Below are positions 26,501 through 36,137 of a stretch of DNA of 64,000 nucleotides, piece after piece. Within the stretch, counting starts at the first letter, position 1. The number at the start of each line of letters is the position of its first letter. The notes under the pieces were generated by a model. It was not told where the DNA came from, ran no database searches, and was given only the letters and a program-made list of their open reading frames with translations. The stretch covers positions 1-64,000 of the forward strand of contig CBIHNW010000003.1 in NCBI GenBank assembly GCA_966211795.1, given 5' to 3'. Origin of the DNA: 21-14-0-10-47-8 sp966211795 (GTDB lineage: Bacteria > Bdellovibrionota > Bdellovibrionia > Bdellovibrionales > Bdellovibrionaceae). Position numbers and translations under genes: made by a program.

Positions 26501-27674
26501 CCAGCTTCAGCCAAAAACTCTCAAGGTCCTCTTGCTTGCGTACACCAGTCTTATATTGCTGGGGCTTTGCGATAACATTCGGGGCCCTCTCTTTCCGGAA
26601 ATTCTGAAAGAGTTTTCCGTTTCCGATACCCAAGGTTCGCTTTTTTTCTCGATGTCGTCGGTGTTTGGTTTTTTTGGCGGATTTTTCAGCAATCTGGTCA
26701 TTGATCGATGGGGCTCGCTGAAAGCTTTGCGCTTGTCATTTGCGGCTTTGTTCATTGGTCAGCTGATGCTCAGTGTGGCCACCAGCTTTTGGTTCTTAAT
26801 TTTTGGGATTTTCTTTTTTGGCTACAGCTTGGGCTTGATGGGCGTCATTCAAAATATGTTGGTGGTGCAAGAAATCGCAACCGGTCCCTTGAAAAACCGC
26901 ATCTTGTCGGGGCTGCATAGCATGTATGCCGGCTCGTCGTTGATCGCGCCGCTTTTGGTGACATTTGTCGCTTGGACGAAACCACCGTTTGACATTGCCG
27001 TCTGGAGATTTTGTTTCGTGCTGGGCGCATTGTTCTGCGTGGTGATTTATGCTTTGACGTTCTGGGGACCGCCGCTGAACGAGAAAATGAAATCACCGCA
27101 AGAGCGTGTCCCCCCAACCCAAGATCGCGCCGCCCAGATTTATTTTGCCGTGATCTTATCATCCTATGTCTTGGCCGAAATTCTGGTGTCCAGTCGCATG
27201 GCCTTGCTGATGCGCCGCGAGTACCATTCGGATTTGGCGCAAAGCTCGTGGTACACGGCGGGTTTTTTTGTTTGCTTGTTGATCAGCCGGGTTCTGTTTG
27301 CGGTCTGGTCACCACGCGTCTCGATTAAGACTCAATTGCTGAGCAGTCTTGGCCTTGCGATGACGTCGCTGCTATTTGGGCTTTACGTGCATCCGCTGGG
27401 CTTAGCGCTTTCGGGATTTTTCATGGGACCTTTTTATCCTTTGATGATGGTGCAGCTGGGGCAGCTCTTTCATCGCAGCGTGAGCCAGGCCATTTCTTGG
27501 GCGGTTTCGCTCAGCAGTCTCTTTGTGGTCGTGATGCACATGTGGGTCGGCTGGATGACGGATATCTGGGGTCTTAAAATCGCGTTTTTAATGGGACCTC
27601 TTTTTTGTTTGCTCAGCATTGTCATGATCGGAATTTATGAGAAAGTTTTTCGTCGGCTGCAACATTCATTTTGA
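26484..27674 (+). CDS. Major facilitator superfamily transporter
   Basis: 396 residues with about twelve hydrophobic segments. Typical MFS features are a GLCDNIRGPLFPEIL first segment with an acidic-arginine pair, VIDRWGSLKAL in the loop between TM2 and TM3 (family motif A, G-x-x-x-D-R), and a long central loop near residues 195-215. Substrate is unknown. It overlaps the lipoprotein gene by 17 bp and the methyltransferase gene by 38 bp. Confidence 0.85.
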   Translation: MLLKNSQLQPKTLKVLLLAYTSLILLGLCDNIRGPLFPEILKEFSVSDTQGSLFFSMSSVFGFFGGFFSNLVIDRWGSLKALRLSFAALFIGQLMLSVATSFWFLIFGIFFFGYSLGLMGVIQNMLVVQEIATGPLKNRILSGLHSMYAGSSLIAPLLVTFVAWTKPPFDIAVWRFCFVLGALFCVVIYALTFWGPPLNEKMKSPQERVPPTQDRAAQIYFAVILSSYVLAEILVSSRMALLMRREYHSDLAQSSWYTAGFFVCLLISRVLFAVWSPRVSIKTQLLSSLGLAMTSLLFGLYVHPLGLALSGFFMGPFYPLMMVQLGQLFHRSVSQAISWAVSLSSLFVVVMHMWVGWMTDIWGLKIAFLMGPLFCLLSIVMIGIYEKVFRRLQHSF

Positions 27675-28764
27675 ATCCGAGCTCGAGCTGGAGCTTCGCG
27701 AGATTTGGCCGCTTTTGATCGGCTTGGACGGGCGCGCGCATGGCGATCCTCTCGAGATCTTAGAGATGGTCCCCGGCGGCATTCTGTTGCAAGCGCCGTT
27801 GCATCTGGGCTTGCAGATCAATTTTTTTTCGAAGCTGGCCAATCGTGTCTTGCTTCGCTTGCATGAATCACGCGTCCGCGATTTTCCCAAATTGTTTCAA
27901 ATTCTCAAAGATCTTCGCAAAGATCCTTTCGTGCAGGGACAAAATCTGGGCGTCGAGGTGGCGGCCAGCGAATCGCGATTGAACAATGAAAAACGCATCG
28001 AAGAAATCGTGCACGAACTGTACGGGGTTCACGAAGATTCGCCGCAAAGATTGTACATCCGGATGTATCAAGATCTGTGTTCGGTCAGCCTGGATACGAC
28101 GGGATCTCATCTGCACAAGCGCAGCCAGCGTGTCTCTCAGGGCGAGGCTCCGCTACGAGAAACTTTGGCCGCATTTGTATTAAGAAAAATGATCGGCGAG
28201 CGCTCGGCCGCCGAACTTCAGACGATCGACTTGGTGGATCCGATGTGCGGCACCGGCACTTTGCTTCGCGAGGCTTCAACCTTGTTTCAAGCTTCGAAGC
28301 GTCAGGATTTCTCGTTCCTGTCATGGCCGCAAACGCCGAAGCTTCTGAAAAGCAGTGGGTTGTTTGGAAATTATCCGCCGCAACCCAGTCTGTTTTCGCA
28401 ATTGAAAGCGGCCGATAATGACGCCGCCTCGACAGAGCGAGCCCAAAACAGTTTGTCGCAATTGGGACGACCGTTTTCGGTTGAAACGCAGGATTTATTT
28501 CAAGCGCCGGCCACCGATGCATCCTCGCCTGTGTGGGTGATTTCAAATCCACCTTACGGTGAAAGATTGAAGGCGAACTTTACCGCCGAAGAGCTTTTGG
28601 CGCAGATCAACCGCGTCTACCGTCCAAGCAGGATCGGATTGCTGCTCGGAGAAAATCAAACGCGGACCTTAAAGCAAGCCTCGCTTCCACCCGGAATGAA
28701 AATCGAAAGCCAGTGGCCCTTTCAAAATGGCGGTCTGCGCGTTGTCTTTTCGATCTTCGCCTGA
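27637..28764 (+). CDS. THUMP-domain class I SAM-dependent RNA methyltransferase (RlmL/TrmN-like)
   Basis: 375 residues. The N-terminal half (about 1-160) has the alpha/beta pattern of an N-terminal ferredoxin-like plus THUMP region. The C-terminal half is a Rossmann methyltransferase with motif I DPMCGTGTLL and the catalytic NPPYGERL typical of N2-guanine/N6-adenine RNA methylation. It matches the N-terminal methyltransferase half of RlmL and the YpsC and TrmN groups, which modify 23S rRNA or tRNA. The start is inside the MFS gene, with GGA 5 bases before it. It converges with the next gene, 7 bp apart. Confidence 0.85.
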   Translation: MRKFFVGCNIHFESELELELREIWPLLIGLDGRAHGDPLEILEMVPGGILLQAPLHLGLQINFFSKLANRVLLRLHESRVRDFPKLFQILKDLRKDPFVQGQNLGVEVAASESRLNNEKRIEEIVHELYGVHEDSPQRLYIRMYQDLCSVSLDTTGSHLHKRSQRVSQGEAPLRETLAAFVLRKMIGERSAAELQTIDLVDPMCGTGTLLREASTLFQASKRQDFSFLSWPQTPKLLKSSGLFGNYPPQPSLFSQLKAADNDAASTERAQNSLSQLGRPFSVETQDLFQAPATDASSPVWVISNPPYGERLKANFTAEELLAQINRVYRPSRIGLLLGENQTRTLKQASLPPGMKIESQWPFQNGGLRVVFSIFA

Positions 28765-28771
28765 GTCATAA

Positions 28772-29959
28772 TCACTGACGAATCAATTCGCCGTACATCG
28801 GCAGATGATCGCTGACGCCGACAGGTGCATTGGCATCAAAGCGGGCGGGGACCATCACGCCTTTGCTGTCCGGATCCAGACGCAATTGATATTTGCCAGA
28901 ATTTTGAACGCGGATGCTTTGCGTATCCAGCCGATAAGAGGCGCCACCACCGCTCAAAGCCGGCGAGAAAAGCAGAATATCAAAAAAGCTCCAGCTCAGT
29001 TTCGTGTCGCCTGTTGATTTGTTCTTTTCAAAAAAGGCTTCAGTCCCCAGACAGTCTTTGCAGCCCGCAATGTGACTGACGGTCCATTCTTTTCCCAAGA
29101 TATCGTGGACATACTTGTTCTTTGCTTCTTCCGCTGCCGTGATATTGCAATCACCACCGGCGACGACCAGTGCGTAGGGGCCCTTTGCTTGGATCAATTT
29201 ATTCATCATGTTCACGGCATCACGACGCTGCCAAGTGGGATTGCTCTGGGAAGGAAAATGAAAAGCAAAGACATAAAGCGTTTCGCCCGTCGGTAATTTC
29301 AAAGGAACCTCGATGATTCCGCGGGTGAGGGGACGTTTCCAATCGCTCGGAATTTCGTTGCCGTTGGCATCCAGCTTTTTGGGTGGCGGAGTGAAATCAA
29401 TCAAGTGCAATTTCGCGGGCTCGGCCAGTGGCAAACGTGACAGCACGCCGACATCGATGCCGCGCGCGTCTTCGCCTTCGATCAAAACTGATGTTTGGTA
29501 ATGCGCGGTTGTCAGGTATTTTTGATTGAGGATGTCTAAGACATTTTGATTTTCAACTTCTTGCACCAGCAGAATATCGGGACCCACGCCGTTCACGGAA
29601 AGAATGGAATTGGCCAGGCGAGTGAGTTTGGTGTCCAACACGGCTTCGCTCCAATCAAGCTCCATGCACTCTTTGATGAAACCGGGGCTTCCCATTTTTT
29701 TGCAATTTTCCGCTTGGTTCGGCAGCGTTTTCTTCAGCGCCAAAGGCAAGTAAGTAAAGTCATCTCGATCGGCGTCGGGTTTGGTGTCGAAAAGATTCTC
29801 CACATTGTAAGTCATCACGGTCAGCCGATCTCGAGGAACCGCTGATTTTTCGGGACTGGCGCTGCTGCTGTTCTGACAACCGGTCAGTGCAACAAGGACG
29901 GTCAGGAAAATCGCCGCGGTGAAATCTTTGGAAGCCGGAAGGAAACGTTTCAGTTTCAT
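28772..29959 (-). CDS. Endonuclease/exonuclease/phosphatase family lipoprotein
   Basis: 395 residues. Lipobox VALTGC at the N-terminus makes it an exported lipoprotein. EEP motifs follow: MTYNVENLFD, LLVQEVENQNVLD, FAFHFPSQ, VAGGDCNITA and SDHLPMYG at the end. Family members cleave DNA, RNA or phospholipid headgroups; an extracytoplasmic nuclease that degrades foreign nucleic acid is plausible (inference). The Met at 29959 is preferred to an upstream in-frame one at 29989, as it starts the signal peptide. It is divergent from the NhaR-like regulator. Confidence 0.8.
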   Translation of the reverse strand: MKLKRFLPASKDFTAAIFLTVLVALTGCQNSSSASPEKSAVPRDRLTVMTYNVENLFDTKPDADRDDFTYLPLALKKTLPNQAENCKKMGSPGFIKECMELDWSEAVLDTKLTRLANSILSVNGVGPDILLVQEVENQNVLDILNQKYLTTAHYQTSVLIEGEDARGIDVGVLSRLPLAEPAKLHLIDFTPPPKKLDANGNEIPSDWKRPLTRGIIEVPLKLPTGETLYVFAFHFPSQSNPTWQRRDAVNMMNKLIQAKGPYALVVAGGDCNITAAEEAKNKYVHDILGKEWTVSHIAGCKDCLGTEAFFEKNKSTGDTKLSWSFFDILLFSPALSGGGASYRLDTQSIRVQNSGKYQLRLDPDSKGVMVPARFDANAPVGVSDHLPMYGELIRQ

Positions 29960-30105
29960 GGAGATGCCTCGTGGGTGGGTGGTTTTCAAGAGCCTTCAAT
30001 CTATACAAGAGAGAAGGTGGTGGATTCAATGATGGCTAAAGGCGTTAAATGTCGACAGAGTGTTATCATGTGACAGGACCTAGGCTCGGTGTCAGGATCA
30101 CGACC

Positions 30106-30996
30106 GTGAACCAGCTGAACTATCATCACCTTTTTTATTTCAAAGTGATTGCAACCGAAGGCAGCATTTCCAAAGCCGCGGTGAAGCTTCGTCTGGGGCA
30201 ACCAACGCTCAGCATGCAGCTGAAACAGTTCGAAGAATTTCTGGGTCACAATCTCTTTGACCGAAAAAATCGCAGCCTGATCCTGACAGAAATGGGACAA
30301 TTGGTTTTGTCTTATGCCAATGAAATCTTTCGCTTAGGCGATGAGATGGTGGATGCGTTGAATGATCGTCCACATGCGCGCAAGGTCAAAGTGCAAGTCG
30401 GCGCTCTGGATAGCATTCCCAAAAATCTCATCAAGGCGATGATGGTCAAAGCTTTCGAGACTAAGGACTGTCAAATTGCAGTACTGGAAGGCGAAGGCCC
30501 CGAGCTGATGGAAGATTTGATCAACCATCGCTTGGACCTGGTCGTCTCCAACACTTCGCCACCTTCGATGACGACGGAAAAACTGTACGCCAAATCCATC
30601 GCCAAATTTCCCCTGATCGTGGTCGGGGCACCGAGATTTCAGTATCTGCAAAAAGACTTTCCGAAAAGTCTCGGCAATGCGCCCTTTATTTTTCCAACCA
30701 TCCACAGTCGCGTGCGCAATGAGATCGAACATTTCTTCGAGGCCGAAAGACTGCACGTCGATATGATCGCGGAAACGCAGGATACGAGCTTGCTCAAAGC
30801 TTTGGCTCAGGACGGGAAGGGCTTGGTTGTTTTGGCGGAAAATGCCGTCCGCGAAGAATTAGCGAACGGCTCTTTGATGAAAATCGGGGATCTGGGGACC
30901 AAGTACGAAGAGCTCTGGCTCATCTCGGCCCACCGGAAAATTCAAAATCCGGTGGCCAATATTTTGATGAAGGATTTCTCCTTCGACTTACACTAA
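30106..30996 (+). CDS. LysR-family transcriptional regulator, NhaR-like
   Basis: 296 residues. An N-terminal winged helix-turn-helix (LNYHHLFYFKVIATEGSISK, then LRLGQPTLSMQLKQFEE) is followed by a linker helix and a LysR substrate-binding domain. The opening 'YxHLxYF' pattern is typical of NhaR, which senses Na+ and alkaline stress, but no Na+/H+ antiporter gene is adjacent. GTG 30106 is chosen because AGGA lies 8 bases upstream and NhaR proteins start at this point; an upstream ATG exists at 30049. It is divergent from the EEP lipoprotein gene, a possible target. Confidence 0.8.
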   Translation: MNQLNYHHLFYFKVIATEGSISKAAVKLRLGQPTLSMQLKQFEEFLGHNLFDRKNRSLILTEMGQLVLSYANEIFRLGDEMVDALNDRPHARKVKVQVGALDSIPKNLIKAMMVKAFETKDCQIAVLEGEGPELMEDLINHRLDLVVSNTSPPSMTTEKLYAKSIAKFPLIVVGAPRFQYLQKDFPKSLGNAPFIFPTIHSRVRNEIEHFFEAERLHVDMIAETQDTSLLKALAQDGKGLVVLAENAVREELANGSLMKIGDLGTKYEELWLISAHRKIQNPVANILMKDFSFDLH

Positions 30997-32766
30997 CTAG
31001 TGCGTTCCTTGCTGACGAACACCACCATTATTCGGTGAGCCCGGTTGTGTCGTGGTGCCTTCGTTTGGAGCTGGAGTCACGATCACTGGTGGAGGAATCA
31101 CGATCGGTGGAGTCACCACAGGAGTCGTTGGCTTTGGATCCTTTTTAAACCATTTCGAAATGCCGAAAATGGCCAAGATGCCAAGACCGAGACATCCAAT
31201 CATCCAACCGCCCGAGCAAAGACCATCGTCTTTCTTCTCTTTTTTCGCCCATGTCGATTTCTCAATCACGGGAACTGTCGGCGCAACCGGAGGAGCCGCA
31301 GTGGCCGGGCATTTCGCAAACTCATTTCCATTTTGCTTTGAAATGCTGCCATCTGGACATTTGCAAACCACCGCGCCCGGACCTTCTGGTTTTTCAGGAC
31401 CATAAGTGCCGCCAGCTTTTTTGCAACTGTCACCTTGCTGTCCGATGTCGACCGTTTTGATCGGACCGTAACCAATGACGGCCGTCTCAACCACAAGCTT
31501 TCGCGATAACAACTCATCACAAGCCAGCGGTTGATCTTTCGTCTTTTGTTTCGCATCAGCACAAACGCCTTGGGCCTGTCCCATCAGCTGATTGAACTTG
31601 TCGACATGATCGCGAAAAATCGTTTCGCAGAAGCGCTCGGATTTAATGCGATTGTCCGGCATAAAGCAGGCTTCAATTTTTTCGCGGCCTTTCATGTTGA
31701 TAAACGCATAGCTTGAAAGAATTCGTCGATAGGCTTTAAGGCGATAGGCCTCTTTTTCCTGACGAGTCTTCGCATTCGGATCATCAATTGGACTCATGCG
31801 ATTGCATTCTTTGGTCGCATAATTGGTAAAGTCCGGTTGATTTGAGGAATTCACACAAAATGGAAGGCCAGGCTTATCATCCATGCGCACGCCATGGACC
31901 AGGGGATTGCAGGCAACCCAATTTCCTTTCGAGTGTGTCGCTTCTGCATCTTTTCGACACGCTTCGTTTGCACCATCATTCTGTTGAGACGATGGATCGC
32001 AGGCCAAATGCTTTGAATTTTCTTTGTCAGGGTGATAGGTGCTGAGGTAGCCGGCAACCACGCAGGTCATGCCTTCTTTTGTTTCCGCAAACGCAAGCTG
32101 GGACGCGATCAGCGGATGCAAAATAAATTGCGAGGTCTTTTTGGCTTCTGCCGGTTTGACGTCAACGGTCGTCAGTACATTCTGGGCAGCGATCGCGGCT
32201 TGATTCATCAGCGATAAAACTTCGACGCGTTCGATGGGCTTCATTTGCGCAAAGCGATCGACAGTGACGATCGGCGTTCGCTGAGAAGCCGGGGCGCGAT
32301 CCGTCGGAAGGGATTCGACGACACCCACCATCTTCTTATTGGTCTCGGCCATTTTTTTGATCACACCCGGGATGTCCAAAAGTTCGTAAAGCGCGAACTT
32401 GGTTCCGTTGATATCAAAAGAATCGGTGTTCTCAGGATCAATGGTCATGGTCAAGGTCTGTCCCATGTCGTTGTAAACGAGCTTGAGATTTTCTTTGCCG
32501 TTTTTACCTTTGACCATTTGCGCTTGCACCTGCGGAAGCTTGCGGTTTCCGAAATGCTCTTTCCACGAGTCCAGTTGCGCCTGAGAAGTTGTTTCAAGCA
32601 GCGGACCGTACTGGCTGATCAGATCGCCGTAGGTGAGCTTGGTCACTTCGCGAACGTGGGCGTTGAAATCTTTTTTGTCCTGCAGACTCATCGAAGCTTG
32701 CGTGACCGGGGAGTAGGCCATCAAGCCGGAAGACAGCAGGGCGACAGATAATTTAAACCGTTTCAT
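30997..32766 (-). CDS. Exported cysteine-rich protein with a C-terminal membrane segment
   Basis: 589 residues. Signal peptide with cleavage near THRQAS/TQASMS, a long helical extracytoplasmic domain with at least a dozen cysteines, then a hydrophobic segment (WMIGCLGLGILAIFGI, about residues 535-550), a basic FKKDPK and a proline/threonine-rich tail (TTPVVTPPIVIPPPVIV). No family is recognised. A TAAGGAGAG ribosome site precedes the ATG. It is the last of three adjacent minus-strand exported genes (with 32776 and 33327), probably one transcript. Confidence 0.65.
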   Translation of the reverse strand: MKRFKLSVALLSSGLMAYSPVTQASMSLQDKKDFNAHVREVTKLTYGDLISQYGPLLETTSQAQLDSWKEHFGNRKLPQVQAQMVKGKNGKENLKLVYNDMGQTLTMTIDPENTDSFDINGTKFALYELLDIPGVIKKMAETNKKMVGVVESLPTDRAPASQRTPIVTVDRFAQMKPIERVEVLSLMNQAAIAAQNVLTTVDVKPAEAKKTSQFILHPLIASQLAFAETKEGMTCVVAGYLSTYHPDKENSKHLACDPSSQQNDGANEACRKDAEATHSKGNWVACNPLVHGVRMDDKPGLPFCVNSSNQPDFTNYATKECNRMSPIDDPNAKTRQEKEAYRLKAYRRILSSYAFINMKGREKIEACFMPDNRIKSERFCETIFRDHVDKFNQLMGQAQGVCADAKQKTKDQPLACDELLSRKLVVETAVIGYGPIKTVDIGQQGDSCKKAGGTYGPEKPEGPGAVVCKCPDGSISKQNGNEFAKCPATAAPPVAPTVPVIEKSTWAKKEKKDDGLCSGGWMIGCLGLGILAIFGISKWFKKDPKPTTPVVTPPIVIPPPVIVTPAPNEGTTTQPGSPNNGGVRQQGTH

Positions 32767-32775
32767 GGACTCTCC

Positions 32776-33315
32776 TTATTTTTGATCTTTCAATTTCAAT
32801 GCGCGACCCACGCCACCCGCACGCACACCCGCATTGTCAGAGGCGATGGCGCGTTGTGGATCCTGGGGCTTCAGTTTCATGGCAATCGCCGCTCCCGTTT
32901 GGGCTTTGAAAAGGGCGGTGCCGCTGACCACTTGGATTCCGGCCAGTGAAACAGTCTCGTCTTTTGTCACCGAAACTTTTTGTTTGCTCGCCAGGGATTT
33001 TAGATCCTTGGCGTTTTGCAGATCCTTCAACGACAAAGTTTTATTGTCCATCGTCAGAATCTTCTCGGTTCCATTTTTTGGATTTGAAACCTGCCATTGA
33101 ATCTTTGCGGGCTTCATCGAAAGCTCCATTGAGCCCACGGCCGAGTTCTCTTCGCAAGAGACGGGGACGCGTTTTGCGCAGTCTTTGCAATGAACCGGTT
33201 CCGCAACTTTGCAGCTCACCAGGGCCGCCGCCGCGGCCGAAGGCGCCGCTGCTTTGGGAGCAGATTTTGCTTGGGTTGCCAGTGGAAGTAAAAGAGTTGC
33301 AATCAAGAATTTCAT
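32776..33315 (-). CDS. Small exported protein of unknown function
   Basis: 179 residues. A short signal peptide (MKFLIATLLLPLATQA), an alanine/proline-rich linker, then a cysteine cluster (SCKVAEPVHCKDCAKRVPVSC) and a beta-rich C-terminus that ends in a lysine-rich tail. The ATG at 33315 is preferred to an upstream Met at 33339 because AAGGAG is 7 bases before it. It lies 11 bp after the VWA lipoprotein gene and 9 bp before the next, so it belongs to the same cassette. Confidence 0.6.
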   Translation of the reverse strand: MKFLIATLLLPLATQAKSAPKAAAPSAAAAALVSCKVAEPVHCKDCAKRVPVSCEENSAVGSMELSMKPAKIQWQVSNPKNGTEKILTMDNKTLSLKDLQNAKDLKSLASKQKVSVTKDETVSLAGIQVVSGTALFKAQTGAAIAMKLKPQDPQRAIASDNAGVRAGGVGRALKLKDQK

Positions 33316-33326
33316 TTCATGTCTCC

Positions 33327-35018
33327 TTAAAGCGGGCATTGGTAATCGGCCTTGATTGTCGATCCAGCCGGGATTTTAGGATTGAGATACAAAGTGGAAC
33401 CATCAACACGAGTGGTGACCGCCATGCTGGGTGTGACCGTCACGGTCACTTGACCGCCAACCGGCGCGCACTCGAGCGGCAATGAGCCCATCGAATTGAC
33501 GATTTGGTCTTTGAACGTTTTCAAATTGGCCGAGTAATCCGAATCGCAGATGCTGCCGACAGATCCGCTGGCCATGATCGAAAGCTCATTGTACTTGGTG
33601 CCATAGTGCGATTTGGATCCCGCTGCGTCTTGTGCCGCCATACAAGCGGTGTCACCGGGTCGCACGATGATCGAGTTCACGTTGAAACGTTTGGTCGGCC
33701 CGAACACTTCACGGACCAAAGAGTAATAATGGATCGGTGCATCTTCATCTTCCAAAGGCTTCCACTCGCCAGGATAATAAATTTGTGAATAGTCTCCACC
33801 CACCGAGCGCTCGTCTTCATCCGAAATGATCAGGGTCGCAAGACCCGCTTCTTTACGATAACAGCCCGATGCATCGGCATAGTTGATATCGCCATTCCAC
33901 AGATGCCACCAAGCGGCCTTGATGCCGCGCTCGTCATCGGATCCAGCCCAGCCCGCACCGATATCCAAAATCGTGTTCTGGAAAATCTGGTTCAGGTTCG
34001 CGGTGCCGGCTTTTAAGATCCAAGGAGACGCGCCGCCATTGCCAATCCAGAAGCGAGAAGCGCCCCAGTACAATGTTGGATCGCTCGAGCTGATCTGCTG
34101 CGCGCGCGTGACGGTGGCGCACATTTGCCAGTCAAATCCGGCCGCCGAAAGATCATTCACGAAATTTTGCAAACGGGCACCCAGCTTTTGGTTATCCGCC
34201 AACATCGAATTCGAATCGTCGATGACCAACTGAACGTCCAATTGATTGTCCTGCACGGTCACGGTCTTGGTTGTCGTGACAGGCTTTGATGTTTTCGCCG
34301 GAATGATCACGGTCAGCGGAGTCGTCGTCAGGTACGGATTGTAATCCGCTTTGCTCGCCGTCAAATAAATGCTGTAAGTTCCTGCCGCCACACCCGAGAA
34401 ATCCGGAGTCGCCGAGCAACTGCTCATTCCTGGAATGTTCACGTTCGTGCCAGCCAAGGTCACGGTCCAAGAGCAAGAAGCATCAGCCGGTTGACAGTTG
34501 GCGGTCGCCGTCGGATTCGCCGAACCCGCCGGTAACGTGATCGAAGTCAGGCTTCCGTTCAAGCGAGGATCGCAAGTCACCGATTGTGTCGGCGCCGGCG
34601 TCGTGCTCTTGATGATCACCACCAGAGGCGAGCCACTGTTCGAATAGCTCGTCATGTTCTGCGCGCTTCCCGTCAAGGTGAGGCGGTAAGTGCCAACCCC
34701 GAGACTGGTGAGATCGGGGACGGAACCCGCTCCGAGCAAGCCATTCACGGTCACCGGAGTGTTGTCTTTGGTCACGCTCCAGGTGTAGGTGATGTCTTTC
34801 GGAATGCAGGTTGCGGTCACTGTCGGATTGGTTCCGGGCAGGGTGATCGTCACCGATTGAAGATGGTCATTCAGATACACATCGCACTTGATGTCCGTGC
34901 TTTGCGGCGTCGGTGTTGGATCGGGATTGTCACCACCACCTCCGCTGTTGCTGCTGAAATTGACCTTGCTACAAGATAAAGATGCTAACAACGTTAGCGC
35001 AATCATGAAGTTTTTCAT
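33327..35018 (-). CDS. Lipoprotein with two Ig-like repeats and a von Willebrand factor A-like domain
   Basis: 563 residues. Lipobox SLSC at Cys16, then a Gly/Pro/Thr linker. Two tandem repeats of about 95 residues follow; each starts at a Cys (DIKCDVYLN and SVTCDPRLN) and contains an Ig-like pattern with TATC/TANC and WSVT/WTVT strands. Then a VWA-like domain begins LDVQLVIDDSNSM, where D-x-S-x-S forms a MIDAS metal site, and includes SDEDERSVGGDY. VWA domains bind proteins in a metal-dependent way. A surface adhesin or host-contact role is possible but unproven. Confidence 0.75.
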   Translation of the reverse strand: MKNFMIALTLLASLSCSKVNFSSNSGGGGDNPDPTPTPQSTDIKCDVYLNDHLQSVTITLPGTNPTVTATCIPKDITYTWSVTKDNTPVTVNGLLGAGSVPDLTSLGVGTYRLTLTGSAQNMTSYSNSGSPLVVIIKSTTPAPTQSVTCDPRLNGSLTSITLPAGSANPTATANCQPADASCSWTVTLAGTNVNIPGMSSCSATPDFSGVAAGTYSIYLTASKADYNPYLTTTPLTVIIPAKTSKPVTTTKTVTVQDNQLDVQLVIDDSNSMLADNQKLGARLQNFVNDLSAAGFDWQMCATVTRAQQISSSDPTLYWGASRFWIGNGGASPWILKAGTANLNQIFQNTILDIGAGWAGSDDERGIKAAWWHLWNGDINYADASGCYRKEAGLATLIISDEDERSVGGDYSQIYYPGEWKPLEDEDAPIHYYSLVREVFGPTKRFNVNSIIVRPGDTACMAAQDAAGSKSHYGTKYNELSIMASGSVGSICDSDYSANLKTFKDQIVNSMGSLPLECAPVGGQVTVTVTPSMAVTTRVDGSTLYLNPKIPAGSTIKADYQCPL

Positions 35019-35172
35019 GGGCCTCGCTCCTTAAGTCCCTGAGAACACTTTTCTTTTAACGAATGGACTACACCATCTATTACAACAACAAAATTTCGAA
35101 AATGCGACAGAAATTCCAGCGCGAAGCCTGGGCCTTGGTCCAGTTGTGAGGCTCAAGCAAATGAACTTGCGT

Positions 35173-36066
35173 TTAGATCAAAGGCAGCGGGTTCTGCCAG
35201 GGCGCGTGCGACAGACGAAATGATTTTTTTTCATGCGATGAGAGCGGAAACTCGAGAAAGTAAGCCTGCAAACAGATCTTTTCAAACTCGGACAGCTGGA
35301 CCGTCGAGCCATAGGCCCGATCGCCGACGATCGGATGTCCACTGGCGGCGAGTTGCGCGCGGATTTGGTGCGTGCGCCCCGTGATCAGCTCGATCAAAAC
35401 TTCGCATTGATTCTCGTCGGTTTGAATTTGATCGATCACTTTCAGCCGGCACACCTGCCAGCCCGGTCGCTCGATGGCGGAAACCGTTTTCGGCGCGCGC
35501 GGCGAAGGCTCCATATAATGGACCATCTCACCCAACGGCACACTCACGCCGTGCACGCGTGCGCGATAGAATTTTCGGATTTCTCCGTTCATCAAACAGT
35601 TGTTGATGCGGGTTTGTTCGCTTTTGGTTTTGGCAAAAATCATCAAGCCCGACGTTGCCACATCCAAACGATGAGTGACGAAGACCTGATGCCCGCTCGC
35701 CGCTTCCATCAAACTCGCTAAATTTTCTTTGATATTATCAACGGTCGGGTGAACCGGCAGGCCCGAGGGTTTGTTGATGACGAGCAAGCCTTCATCTTCG
35801 AAAACTTTTTGTGCGGGCCAAACAAACTGCTCAAGCGGAAAGCGGCGCGGGTGTTGGTGAATGCGAACATAGGAGCCAGATTCGATTTGCATATTTTCAA
35901 GGCATCTTTGGCCCTTGACGTAAATTGAACCGAAAGAAAGCAAAAACTGAATCTGCGCAAGTGATAAAGGCATTTGATTTGCCAAAACCTGGACCAGCGG
36001 GCCCGAGTCCGAGGCCAGAAGGTGCTCAACGCCATAACTTTTTCCGCGCAACTGCTCTAGGTTCAT
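35173..36066 (-). CDS. RluA-family 23S rRNA/tRNA pseudouridine synthase
   Basis: 297 residues. A possible S4-like RNA-binding region (about 1-70) precedes the catalytic domain with VTHRLDVATSGLMIFAK (catalytic Asp in HRLDxxTSG) and GRTHQIRAQLAASGHP. Such enzymes isomerise specific uridines in rRNA or tRNA; the exact target is unclear. The start is uncertain: Met at 36066 begins a sensible domain, while 36105 is further upstream without a clear ribosome site. It is divergent from the DedA gene. Confidence 0.85.
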   Translation of the reverse strand: MNLEQLRGKSYGVEHLLASDSGPLVQVLANQMPLSLAQIQFLLSFGSIYVKGQRCLENMQIESGSYVRIHQHPRRFPLEQFVWPAQKVFEDEGLLVINKPSGLPVHPTVDNIKENLASLMEAASGHQVFVTHRLDVATSGLMIFAKTKSEQTRINNCLMNGEIRKFYRARVHGVSVPLGEMVHYMEPSPRAPKTVSAIERPGWQVCRLKVIDQIQTDENQCEVLIELITGRTHQIRAQLAASGHPIVGDRAYGSTVQLSEFEKICLQAYFLEFPLSSHEKKSFRLSHAPWQNPLPLI

Positions 36067-36137
36067 ACTGAAAGCGAGATAGCACAGAGCAATGAAGGTC
36101 TGCAACCGCCGAAAAAGCTGCTAGGCTTTTCTTCACG

